A stretch of DNA of 64,000 nt from Deltaproteobacteria bacterium (GTDB lineage Bacteria; Myxococcota; JACRCW01). Below the pieces are notes generated by a model. The model had not been told where the DNA came from. It was given only the letters and a program-made list of their open reading frames with translations, and searched no databases. Both the position numbers and the translations under genes were made by a program. The stretch is taken from assembly GCA_016218805.1 (NCBI GenBank), contig JACRCW010000092.1, positions 1 through 64,000 on the forward strand, in the 5' to 3' direction. Of the stretch, positions 53,675-61,742 are shown in pieces; the stretch's first letter is position 1, and each line of letters opens with the position of its first letter.

Positions 53675-54982
53675 TCACCGCCGCCGGTACACCAGGCTCA
53701 CCCGGCCCAGCTCCACACGGTCACCTTCGCGCAGGAACGCCTGCGCCATGGGCCGCCCGCCCACGCGCGCAATGGGGGCGTCCCCCACGCGGGACAGCAG
53801 CACCGTGGCGCCCATGCGCACCACCACCAGGTGCCAGCCGCTGATGGCGGTCAGCGGCGGCAGCGCCACGTCGCACCGGGCATCCGAACCGATGCGCAGC
53901 GCAGCCTTGTCCAGCGGCACCTCCGTGAGCAGGCGGTTGTCCACGCGCACCTCCAGCAGCCCCGCCGGGGACAGCTGGCTGGACAGGGTCAGCGCGTCCT
54001 CCACCTCGCGGTCAGACGGCCACAGCGCCGCGGGGCCCGCGCCGGCGGGCGGCGGCTCGTCCATGAGGGGGATCCCGTCGGTGGTGCTGCGGGTCTTCTG
54101 GCGCTGCTCCGGCGGCAGGCCCCGCTCCATCTCCGTCTCACCGCTCTCAAACCCCGCCGCCAGCGACTCCGCGTCCTGGTCATCACTGGGGCCGGAGTCC
54201 GTAGGCCCGCCAATGGCGTCAGACAGGCCCTCCGGCTGGTCCTCCACCATGGTGGAGGACGGCGCATCCCCCGGGCCGCCCAGTTGTGGCGCCGTCACCT
54301 CCGGGCCGGTTCGCAGGTTCTCCTGGTCCTCAAAGGTCAGCGCGTACTCAAAGAAGTTCAGCACGTCCCCGTCCGCCAGCAGGTGCGTACCCTCAATGCG
54401 CACGTCATTGACAAACGTGCCGTTCTGGCTGCCCAGGTCCTCCACCGCCCAGTCCCCGTCATCCGTGCGGAACACGCGCGCGTGCCGGCGGGACAGCCCC
54501 AGCAGGCCAATGACAATGTCACACTTGTGACTGCGGCCCACCGCGTACTCCGGCTGCACCAGCGGGAAGCGCTCCATCTCGGCGCCGTTGCAGGACAGCA
54601 CCAGGTAGGGCACGCCGGCCACGTCGTCGTCCGCGGCGGGGTCCATGGATGGCTCGGTGGAGCCGGGCTCCAGCATGCCGCGGCCCTTGCCGTTCTCCGG
54701 CTCATACACGGCCACGTAGCGGCCAATGCCAATGCGGTCCCCCGGCTTGAGCGGCTGCTCCTTCTCAATGCGCACGCCATTGACGTACACGCCGTTCTGG
54801 CTCCCCAGGTCCACGACGATGTAGCGGTCATTGCGCTGTTCCAGGCGCGCGTGGAACCGGCTGAGCGCCAGGTCATCCAGCACGATGTCGTTATCCGTGT
54901 GCCGTCCCAGCGCGATGATCGGCTTGGGCAGCGTGTGCTCCATCACTGCCTGGCCTTCGCGGAATATCGTCAGGCGGGCCAT
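53675..54982 (-). CDS. Protein with three FHA domains
   Basis: ATG 54982 gives 435 residues with three FHA-like domains. FHA1 is about 20-90 (ALGRHTDNDIVL, LSRFHARLEQ, GSQNGVYVNG). FHA2 is about 125-225 (AVGRSHKCDIVI, LSRRHARV, GSQNGTFVND). FHA3 is about 340-435 and is more degenerate (RIGSDARCDVAL). A Ser/Glu-rich linker separates FHA2 and FHA3. Multiple FHA modules suggest a scaffold for phospho-signalling. The first frame of the neighbouring HAD gene overlaps upstream, so an earlier start was rejected. Confidence 0.88.
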   Translation of the reverse strand: MARLTIFREGQAVMEHTLPKPIIALGRHTDNDIVLDDLALSRFHARLEQRNDRYIVVDLGSQNGVYVNGVRIEKEQPLKPGDRIGIGRYVAVYEPENGKGRGMLEPGSTEPSMDPAADDDVAGVPYLVLSCNGAEMERFPLVQPEYAVGRSHKCDIVIGLLGLSRRHARVFRTDDGDWAVEDLGSQNGTFVNDVRIEGTHLLADGDVLNFFEYALTFEDQENLRTGPEVTAPQLGGPGDAPSSTMVEDQPEGLSDAIGGPTDSGPSDDQDAESLAAGFESGETEMERGLPPEQRQKTRSTTDGIPLMDEPPPAGAGPAALWPSDREVEDALTLSSQLSPAGLLEVRVDNRLLTEVPLDKAALRIGSDARCDVALPPLTAISGWHLVVVRMGATVLLSRVGDAPIARVGGRPMAQAFLREGDRVELGRVSLVYRRR

Positions 54983-55058
54983 GCCCAGCACGTGCTCCCG
55001 GGCCCGCTCCCCGCGGGCCGTCCAAATGTCACACTGTGTTCCGGCCCCCTCCCCGGGG

Positions 55059-55718
55059 TCAATCCGGGGGCGCCAGCAGGCGTCGCACCAGCACCGACAC
55101 GGTGGGCGCCACAATCTGCGCGTCCCCCGGGGCGCCGGGGCCCACCAGCGCGGCGCGCATGCCCGCTGCCAGCGCCCCAGCCACGTCGGTATCCGCCCGG
55201 TCGCCCACGTGCAGCACGGCCGCTGCGGGCACCCCCAGCCGCGCGGCCACCGCCAGGAAGCCGCGCGGGTGCGGCTTGTACGCGCCTTCGTCCTCTGCGT
55301 TGACCACCACGGCAAACAGCGGCCGCACGCCCAGCGCCTGCAGCTTCACTTCGACGTCATGGTCACTGAACGCGGCCAGCGGCGTCCCAGCCGCCGCCAG
55401 CTCCTCCAGCGCACGCCGCGTGGCGGCGGGAACCAGTCCGTGCAGCAGCGCGGGCCAATGGCGGGTCCGCAGCGTGGCGACGAGCGTCCGCGCCGCGGCC
55501 GCGTCCATCCCGGCCAGCGCGCCCAGCTCCGTGGCAAGCGCGCCGGCCAGGGCGGTCCCGTCGGGAAAGTCACGTCCGCGCAGCCGTTCCCGCGCGCGCT
55601 TCACCAGGCGCAGCGTCCGCAGCGCGCCCGGCCGCACGGCTGCGCGCAGCAGCAGGCGCCAGCCCACGGGGTACAGCGTGCCGTCCACGTCAAAGGACAC
55701 CGCCGCCGGGCGGGTCAC
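55059..55718 (-). CDS. HAD-superfamily hydrolase
   Basis: A 219-residue phosphatase-like protein with the HAD motifs in order: DVDGTLYP (motif I, catalytic Asp pair near residue 10), AAFSDHD (motif II region), KPHPRGF (Lys, motif III) and GDRADTDVAGA (motif IV). The fold matches small Gph-like or phosphoglycolate-type phosphatases. It overlaps the GH3-family gene start as ATGA, so co-translation is likely. The substrate is unknown. Confidence 0.86.
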   Translation of the reverse strand: MTRPAAVSFDVDGTLYPVGWRLLLRAAVRPGALRTLRLVKRARERLRGRDFPDGTALAGALATELGALAGMDAAAARTLVATLRTRHWPALLHGLVPAATRRALEELAAAGTPLAAFSDHDVEVKLQALGVRPLFAVVVNAEDEGAYKPHPRGFLAVAARLGVPAAAVLHVGDRADTDVAGALAAGMRAALVGPGAPGDAQIVAPTVSVLVRRLLAPPD

Positions 55719-57454
55719 GTTTCGCGCCCCAGCTCATCCAGGACGGACAGCTGGCGCGACAGGTGCGGCGGCTTGACGTGCGCATCCGGCGCCCCGGCGG
55801 CCACCCGGCGCGCGCGGTGCCGTTCAAACGCGCCCGCCGGCAGCTGCCGCAGCACCATGGGGCCCAGGCGCAGGCTTTCGCGCTTGGCGCGGTATTCCAG
55901 GTTGGCGTCCTGCAGCGCGCCGTCCGCCGCCGTCACCAGCCGCTCCGCGGCCGCGGGGTCCAGTGCCGCCTCCGGTTCCACCGCCAGCACAAACCGCGGC
56001 GGGTTCACCAGCTCCGGGGCCACCGCAAAACCGCGCGTGCGCACCCCCACCTGCCCGCACGCCCGCGTCACCGCCTCCACCACGTGGCTCTCCGCCACCT
56101 TCTCCCCGGTGACGGACACCATGTTCCCGGTCTTGTGGTGGAACGCCAGCACGGGTGCCTTGCCGCGGAACCCTGTCACCTCCACCACATCCTGCATGTC
56201 ATAGCGGTACAGGCCGTGGCTCCCGGTGATGACCACCACGTACCTCTCGCCCTGCCGGGCCTCCCACAACGGCACCGCTTCCCGGCTGCCGGCCTCATAG
56301 GGCTGCCACGGGATGAGCTCCATGACGTGCCCCGCCGCCGCCGCCACGCCCTGCCCGGCGCCGGCGTCCATGGGCACGGTGAAGCAGCCTTCGGACGCGG
56401 CGTAGCCGTAGTCCATGACGGGGAGGCCCGGCAGCAACGGCGCCAGCTGCTCCAGGTAGAACGGCGCGCTGCCGCCTTTCCAGCACAGCGCGCCGGCCAG
56501 CATGGGCCACACGTCCACCGGGCGAACCAGGCCGCGCTGTTGCATGGCTTCGCGCAGGGCGCGCGCCGTCCGCGGTGAGCGGCGCAGGCGCGGGCGCAGC
56601 AACGCGCGCTCTTCGTCGCTGACGCGGGCGCCGTCCCACAGCGTGCCCGCCTCCAGGTCACGCGCCAGCTCTTCAGCGCGGTCACGCAGGACCTGGCACA
56701 GCAGCACCAGCGTGGAGGGGTTGATGGCCGCCATGATGCTGACGGGCACCTGCAGGGCAAACCGCAGCGCCGTGTAGTAGCGCGCCTGGAAGTCCGGCAG
56801 CTTGAACACGCGGCGCGGGACGGGATCGAACCCGGTGGGGTCCTCGCGCGCGCCGCCCATGGCCACCGTGATGGAGCCGTAGGGCACGCCGCCTTGGCTG
56901 CGGCCTTCAATGGACGGCGAGTGCACCGTCAGCACGTGCCCGCGCATGAGCCCCGGCATGGCCTGCGCCACCTGGCGCATCCACACGCGGCGCGGGTGGC
57001 GGAACTCCTCCAGGTAACCCGCCGTCACGGGGATGCTCTTGGGCTCCCCGGTGGTCCCCGACGAGCGCGCGTAGAAGAACACGTCCTCCGCGCACAGCAC
57101 GTCGCGCTCGCCGCCGAGCATCCGCCGCACCCACGGCGCGAACTCCGTCCACCCGCGCACGGGCACCTTGCGGTACCCGTCGTACCCGCGGATGCCGTCA
57201 AACCCGTGCTCCTTCCCAAACGCCGTCCCCGCATTGCGCGCGAGAATGGCCGCCAGCCGCGCCTCCTGTGCGGCGCGCGGGTCCGCGCACGCCGCTTCAA
57301 ACTGGCGCCAGCTCTTGCTGAACAGCAGCCGCGCGCCCCCCGCAATGGCCGGCGGCGGCAGCAACCGCACCAGCGCCAGCGCCCCGCGCGCGAGCAGACC
57401 CACGCCCGCGCCCACCACGTCCTCGACGTCAGGAAGTTCCTTCCGCTCCGCCAT
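55715..57454 (-). CDS. GH3-family acyl-acid-amido synthetase-like adenylating enzyme
   Basis: A 579-residue member of the GH3 family of ATP-dependent adenylating enzymes, which in plants conjugate hormones to amino acids. Motifs are SSGTTGEPKSIPVT (ATP loop near residue 135), MDYGYAASEGCF and YRYDMQDVVEV. The carboxylic acid and acceptor are unknown in bacteria. ATG 57454 is preferred, with ATG 57466 as an alternative. It runs with the HAD gene. Confidence 0.82.
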   Translation of the reverse strand: MAERKELPDVEDVVGAGVGLLARGALALVRLLPPPAIAGGARLLFSKSWRQFEAACADPRAAQEARLAAILARNAGTAFGKEHGFDGIRGYDGYRKVPVRGWTEFAPWVRRMLGGERDVLCAEDVFFYARSSGTTGEPKSIPVTAGYLEEFRHPRRVWMRQVAQAMPGLMRGHVLTVHSPSIEGRSQGGVPYGSITVAMGGAREDPTGFDPVPRRVFKLPDFQARYYTALRFALQVPVSIMAAINPSTLVLLCQVLRDRAEELARDLEAGTLWDGARVSDEERALLRPRLRRSPRTARALREAMQQRGLVRPVDVWPMLAGALCWKGGSAPFYLEQLAPLLPGLPVMDYGYAASEGCFTVPMDAGAGQGVAAAAGHVMELIPWQPYEAGSREAVPLWEARQGERYVVVITGSHGLYRYDMQDVVEVTGFRGKAPVLAFHHKTGNMVSVTGEKVAESHVVEAVTRACGQVGVRTRGFAVAPELVNPPRFVLAVEPEAALDPAAAERLVTAADGALQDANLEYRAKRESLRLGPMVLRQLPAGAFERHRARRVAAGAPDAHVKPPHLSRQLSVLDELGRET

Positions 57455-57476
57455 GCCCCGGACCATGCACCCGCTT

Positions 57477-57511
57477 TCACGCGCGGCCAAGGGCTTCCCC
57501 GCCGCGGGAGG
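57477..57511 (+). repeat. 35-bp direct repeat, left copy
   Basis: Matches 58189-58223 exactly over 35 bp. The copies flank the DUF4160-DUF2442 pair. Confidence 0.9.
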
Positions 57512-57604
57512 CGAGGGAGGCGGTGGACGGGGGCCGCACATGGGGCGGTTGGTCCGGCCCGGTGCGCGTTGAACCGCGGTGGGGGAAACGCTAGCGGTAA
57601 ACCC

Positions 57605-57865
57605 GTGCCCGAAGTGAGCCGCTTCTTTGGCGTTGTCATAGCCATCTACTGGCAGGACCACGGCGTACCTCATTTCCACGCCAAGTACGGCGAAAGCCGC
57701 GCTTCGTTCTCGATCGGGGAGCTGAGGCTGCTTGAGGGGAGCCTCCCGCCGCGGGTGACTGCGCTGGTGGTGGAGTGGGCGTTCCGCTACCGCGACGAGC
57801 TTCAGGAAGACTGGAACCTCGCGGTCGCCAGGAAACCCCTCAAGTCCATCCCGCCACTTGAATAG
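57605..57865 (+). CDS. DUF4160 protein
   Basis: An 86-residue protein beginning with GTG 57605 (MPEVSRFFGVVIAIYWQDHG), then PHFHAKYGE, typical of DUF4160. The family is unstudied in detail, but members are regularly paired with DUF2442, and the pair has been discussed as toxin-antitoxin-like. No catalytic residues are obvious. The stop is 12 bp before the DUF2442 gene. Confidence 0.85.
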   Translation: MPEVSRFFGVVIAIYWQDHGVPHFHAKYGESRASFSIGELRLLEGSLPPRVTALVVEWAFRYRDELQEDWNLAVARKPLKSIPPLE

Positions 57866-57877
57866 CAGGGAGGAGCC

Positions 57878-58138
57878 ATGCACTGGGTCCGTTCGGTCGC
57901 CTATCTGGAAGGTTACAAGCTCCGCTTGGGGTTTGAGGACGGCAGCGTGCGCGTTGTTGACCTGGAGGCATACTTGGACGGTGATGTTTTCGAGCCGCTC
58001 CGCGACATCCCGTTCTTCCGGACCGCGCACCTCAACGAAGACATCGACACCGTTGCCTGGGACAACGGCGCGGATATGTCCCCGGATTTTCTGTACGACA
58101 TTGGCGTCGCGTTGAAGGATGACCGCGCTTCGGGCTGA
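57878..58138 (+). CDS. DUF2442 protein
   Basis: An 86-residue protein with the DUF2442 pattern: LEGYKLRLGFEDGSVRVVDL, FEPLRDIPFFRTAHLNEDID and TVAWDNGADMSPDFLYD. Partner of the DUF4160 gene 12 bp upstream, with a ribosome site (GGGAGGAG) before its ATG. It might act as the neutralising partner, but no test result is known here. Confidence 0.87.
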   Translation: MHWVRSVAYLEGYKLRLGFEDGSVRVVDLEAYLDGDVFEPLRDIPFFRTAHLNEDIDTVAWDNGADMSPDFLYDIGVALKDDRASG

Positions 58139-58188
58139 CCACGATTCGTGCCGACGACGGCCGTGAACCTGCCGAGGAGGTCCGTGCA

Positions 58189-58223
58189 TCACGCGCGGCC
58201 AAGGGCTTCCCCGCCGCGGGAGG
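58189..58223 (+). repeat. 35-bp direct repeat, right copy
   Basis: Exact second copy of 57477-57511. It ends about 30 bp before the mvaD start. Confidence 0.9.
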
Positions 58224-58254
58224 TCCATGGCAGGGTGCACGCGCCGGAGGACCC

Positions 58255-59223
58255 GTGGCGGAAGCGTACGCACACACCAACATCGCGCTGGTGAAGTACT
58301 GGGGAAAACGCCCCGGCCCGTTGAACCTCCCCGCCGTGGGGAGCCTGAGTCTGACGCTGGACGCGTTTGGCACGTGGACGCGGGTGACACCTGGCGCGGC
58401 CACCGACACGCTGGAACTCAACGGCGCGCCCCAGGCGGGTGAGGCGGTCCGCAAGGTCAGCGCGTTCCTGGACATGGTGCGCGCCCTGGCCGGACGCACC
58501 GAGCCCGCTGCCGTGCACAGCCGCAACGACGTCCCCACGGCAGCGGGACTGGCATCCTCCGCCAGTGCGTTTGCCGCGCTGGCGGTGGCGGGCTGCCGGG
58601 CCTACGGGGTGAACCTGGATGCGCGCGCGCTGTCCGCACTGGCGCGGCGTGGGTCTGGGAGCGCGGCGCGCAGCCTGTTTGGCGGGTTTGTGCTGATGGA
58701 GAAAGGCGTGCGCGAAGACGGCACCGACGCATGCGCCCAGCCGCTGCCCGCGGGCGACGGGTGGCCGGTGCGCTTGGTGGTGGCGGCGTGCGCGGAGGGC
58801 CCCAAGGAGGTCTCCAGCACGGACGGGATGACGCACACGCAACACACCAGCCCGTACTTTCCCGCGTGGGTGGACACGCATGACGCGGACCTGCGCGCCG
58901 CGGCGGACCACGTGCGCACGCGGGACCTGGAGCGCCTGGGCGAGGTGATGGAGTTCTCGACGCTGAAGATGCACGCGTCCGCCATGGCGTCGCGCCCGGG
59001 GGTCATCTACTGGCGTGGCGTGTCCCTGGAGGCCGCGCTGCGCGTGCGGCAGTTGCGCGCGGCGGGAACGCCCGCGTGGTTCACCATGGACGCCGGGCCG
59101 CACGTGAAGGTGCTGACCACGGAGCAGGACGCACCCGCCGTGGCCGCCGCGCTGCGCGAAGTCCCCGGCGTGCTGCGCGTGCAGGTGGCCGCGCCGGGTC
59201 CCGCGGCGCGGGTGCTGGCGTGA
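58255..59223 (+). CDS. mvaD: Diphosphomevalonate decarboxylase
   Basis: MvaD converts mevalonate diphosphate to isopentenyl diphosphate, the last step of the classical mevalonate pathway. The 322-residue product has the full signature: AEAYAHTNIALVKYWGKR at the start, NDVPTAAGLASSASAF in the middle, and KEVSSTDGMTHTQHTSPYF near residue 190. GTG 58255 has GGAGG just upstream. Its stop overlaps the kinase gene start. Confidence 0.93.
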   Translation: MAEAYAHTNIALVKYWGKRPGPLNLPAVGSLSLTLDAFGTWTRVTPGAATDTLELNGAPQAGEAVRKVSAFLDMVRALAGRTEPAAVHSRNDVPTAAGLASSASAFAALAVAGCRAYGVNLDARALSALARRGSGSAARSLFGGFVLMEKGVREDGTDACAQPLPAGDGWPVRLVVAACAEGPKEVSSTDGMTHTQHTSPYFPAWVDTHDADLRAAADHVRTRDLERLGEVMEFSTLKMHASAMASRPGVIYWRGVSLEAALRVRQLRAAGTPAWFTMDAGPHVKVLTTEQDAPAVAAALREVPGVLRVQVAAPGPAARVLA

Positions 59224-60278
59224 CGGCGCAGGCCTTCACCGTCCGCGCCCCCGGCAAGCTCATCCTGTGCGGCGAGTACGCCGTGGTCCACGGCACCCCC
59301 GCGCTGTGCACCGCCGTGGCGCGGTACGCCCGCTGCCGCGCCCAACCCGTTGACGGACAAGCGCGCCTCACCGCGCTGGGCCAGGGGCCGCTGTTCATCC
59401 GGCGCGATGCGGGCGGCGTTGTGCTGGAACCGGTTCCCGCGGACGCAGCGCGGTTTGGCCTGGTGCGAGACGTGCTGGCGCGCAGCAGGGTGGTCACGGG
59501 ATGGGCGTTTTCGCTGGACTCCGCCGCGCTGCATGAGGCCCCGTTGCACGGCGGTGCGCCCGTCAAGCTGGGGCTGGGCTCCTCCGCGGCCGCCGCCGTG
59601 GCGCTGGCCGCCGCCGTTGACATCGCCGTGAACGGGACGGTGCCGGCAGCGGCGGCGCGGCGCGCGTGGTTTGAACTCGCACAGCGCGCGCACGCCGGCG
59701 CGCAGGGCGGGCTGGGCAGCGGCATTGACGTGGCCGCCAGCGCGGTGGGCGGGATGTTTGTGTACGAACGCGCAACGGCCGACCCCGCCGACGCGCGCAT
59801 CCTCCCCGTGGACGCGGGGCGGCTGGGCGTGCGGGTGGTCACCGCGTGGACGGGCAGCTCCGCGTCCACACCGGAGCTGTTGGGTGCGGTGGAGGCGTGG
59901 CGCCGCGCGCAGCCGGACGCAGCGCGGGCGCTGTTCGCTGAGATGGACCGCGTGGCGCGGCAGGCCGCGGCCGCGGCCAACTCCGGCCATCCCGCCGCGC
60001 TGCTGGCGGCCGTGGAGGCTTACGGCGCGTTGATGGAGTCGCTCGGGGAGCGCGCCGGGCGGGACATCGTCAGCGCGCCGCACCGGCGGGTGCGCGAGAT
60101 TGCGCGGGCGTGCGGCTGCGCGGGGAAACCGTCCGGCGCGGGCGGTGGGGACGTGGCGGTGTGCCTGTGTCCGTCAGAGGAACACGCGGCGCGCGTGCGG
60201 ACTGCGTTGGCGGCGGCGGGGATTGCGGTGGTGGACGTGGAGCTGGATGGGGCGGGAGTTTCGGCCGAGCCGGCGTGA
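59220..60278 (+). CDS. GHMP kinase of the mevalonate pathway
   Basis: A 352-residue GHMP kinase: APGKLILCGEYAVVHGTPAL near the N-terminus, GLGSSAAAAVALA for ATP, and GKPSGAGGGDVAVCL late. The GEYAV start and the SGAGGGD motif look more like phosphomevalonate kinase than mevalonate kinase (which reads TGAGGGG), so phosphomevalonate kinase is the first guess. GTG 59220 overlaps the mvaD stop by 4 bp (GTGA). Confidence 0.82.
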   Translation: MTAQAFTVRAPGKLILCGEYAVVHGTPALCTAVARYARCRAQPVDGQARLTALGQGPLFIRRDAGGVVLEPVPADAARFGLVRDVLARSRVVTGWAFSLDSAALHEAPLHGGAPVKLGLGSSAAAAVALAAAVDIAVNGTVPAAAARRAWFELAQRAHAGAQGGLGSGIDVAASAVGGMFVYERATADPADARILPVDAGRLGVRVVTAWTGSSASTPELLGAVEAWRRAQPDAARALFAEMDRVARQAAAAANSGHPAALLAAVEAYGALMESLGERAGRDIVSAPHRRVREIARACGCAGKPSGAGGGDVAVCLCPSEEHAARVRTALAAAGIAVVDVELDGAGVSAEPA

Positions 60279-60306
60279 ACGCTGACTTCCACCGGGAAGC
60301 CCGCAC

Positions 60307-60776
60307 TCACCCGCTTTGCAGGCCCAGGTATTTCGCCCAGCCCTTCCGGTCGCTGGACAGAAACGCGTCCCAGTCCGGCTCGGGACGGCACCGGGCGGCC
60401 GTGGACCGCAGGTCTGGCTCGGAGAACGCGGTTTGGCGCCAGGCGTCCGCGTCCGCCCACCGCCGCAGCGCCGCCGAATCTGAGAACCCGGCGACGACGT
60501 GCCGCTCATTGGCCAAGCGGAAACTGGTCTTCCCCGGTTGAGATTCGATTCCGCCTGAAGGGAAGTCAGGCGGGTGAGCAGCACGCGCCGTCTGGGTTTC
60601 GGCGCCAGGAAAGTCCTCACGTGTTCCAGGTAGAGACGACTCGCCTCCGCCAGGTCCGGTTCCCCGGGCGAGGTCCCGGTGGTGGCGTAGAACCACGCGC
60701 TGACTTCCAGGCCGCCCCCGAACTCGTAGATGAGCAGGTCCGCAGGCGACTCTGCTGCGCTCCCGCCGGGGCGCAT
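60307..60776 (-). pseudogene. Frameshifted hypothetical gene
   Basis: The N-terminal part reads in one frame from 60776 (LLIYEFGGGLEVSAWFYATT, RVLLTRLTSLQ), then switches near 60540 to a second frame ending at 60307 with HVVAGFSDSAALRRW and KGWAKYLGLQSG. Both pieces look like one protein of about 156 residues. The 470-bp span is not a multiple of three. It starts by TGATG overlap with the upstream gene. Either a true frameshift or a single-base sequencing error. Confidence 0.6.
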
Positions 60777-61645
60777 CAGGCGGCCGCACCCGGAGCAGCG
60801 TTGCTGAGGTCTTCCAGCAGTTCGAGCGCCGTTGCGCGCACGCCCGCACTCGGGTCCTCGCGCGCGAGCGGATCGATGCGGACCACCAGTTTGCTCGGGA
60901 TGTCGCGCCGGCCGAACAAGCCGAGCAGGACGCTCTCGCGAATTGGCGCCGCGGCGTGGTCACAGAAGGGGACGAGGGCAAGGAGCCCAATGGGGCTGGT
61001 TTCGCGGCCGAGCGCTTCGAGGGCTTGGGACAGCGGGAGTCCTTGGAGTTGCGACAGGTCCGGCGGCGTGCCGCGAGTTCCGCCCTGCTCGCGGGCGCGC
61101 TGAGACGCGTTGGCCAGGGCGCACCGCACGCGGAAGAAGCGTTCCAGGTTCTCGGCCGTCCATTTGGCAAGGCCGACATTGTCGCGGCCCACGACCACAA
61201 GGCCGCCCTTTGCCACCTCGCGCACTGCGCGACGCAGTTCGCCCGCAACCACCAGGAGCAGTTGCGTCATGGGCTGCTCTTGCGGCGGAGACGACTGGGC
61301 ATCGCGCTTGAGGTTCTGCTGGACGCGCCGCAGCAGGGTCGCCTGGTCGAACCGAGCAGCGCGGGCCAGTTCGTCGTCGACGATGCGCCGCTCCATGGAG
61401 AGCGGGTGCCATTGCTCCCGCAGTTGGGAGACCAGAACGGCCGCAAGGTCCGCTGCCGGGTCCTGGCGGTAGATGGGGGCCCACAGATTCATCAGCGACG
61501 TGAACCCGACAAGGAGTTCCGGTTGTCCACCCACCTGCTCCAGCACCCACGGGTTCACGGCGAGGTGCTGGGTGGCCGCGGCGGCAGCCGCGAAGCGCGC
61601 CAACTCCGCCGTGCTGGGTCCGCCGCTGTGCAGGTCCATCGGCAT
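60776..61645 (-). CDS. Hypothetical helical protein, HEAT-like end
   Basis: A 289-residue mainly helical protein of unknown family. The last ~90 residues (PIRESVLLGLFGRRDIPSKL, DPSAGVRATALELLEDL) resemble HEAT repeats. The middle contains GGLVVVGRDNVGLAKW. It is divergent from the SEC-C gene with 97 bp between starts, and its stop overlaps the frameshifted gene. ATG 61645 or 61639 is possible. Confidence 0.65.
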   Translation of the reverse strand: MPMDLHSGGPSTAELARFAAAAAATQHLAVNPWVLEQVGGQPELLVGFTSLMNLWAPIYRQDPAADLAAVLVSQLREQWHPLSMERRIVDDELARAARFDQATLLRRVQQNLKRDAQSSPPQEQPMTQLLLVVAGELRRAVREVAKGGLVVVGRDNVGLAKWTAENLERFFRVRCALANASQRAREQGGTRGTPPDLSQLQGLPLSQALEALGRETSPIGLLALVPFCDHAAAPIRESVLLGLFGRRDIPSKLVVRIDPLAREDPSAGVRATALELLEDLSNAAPGAAA

Positions 61646-61742
61646 GGCTTCTCAATAGCGCGTGCATGGCTCCCCCGCATCACGGCTCCCCTTGTCTGCC
61701 GGTCCACGGCGGCGCTACGCACCCGTCCAGCCGGGGAGGACC

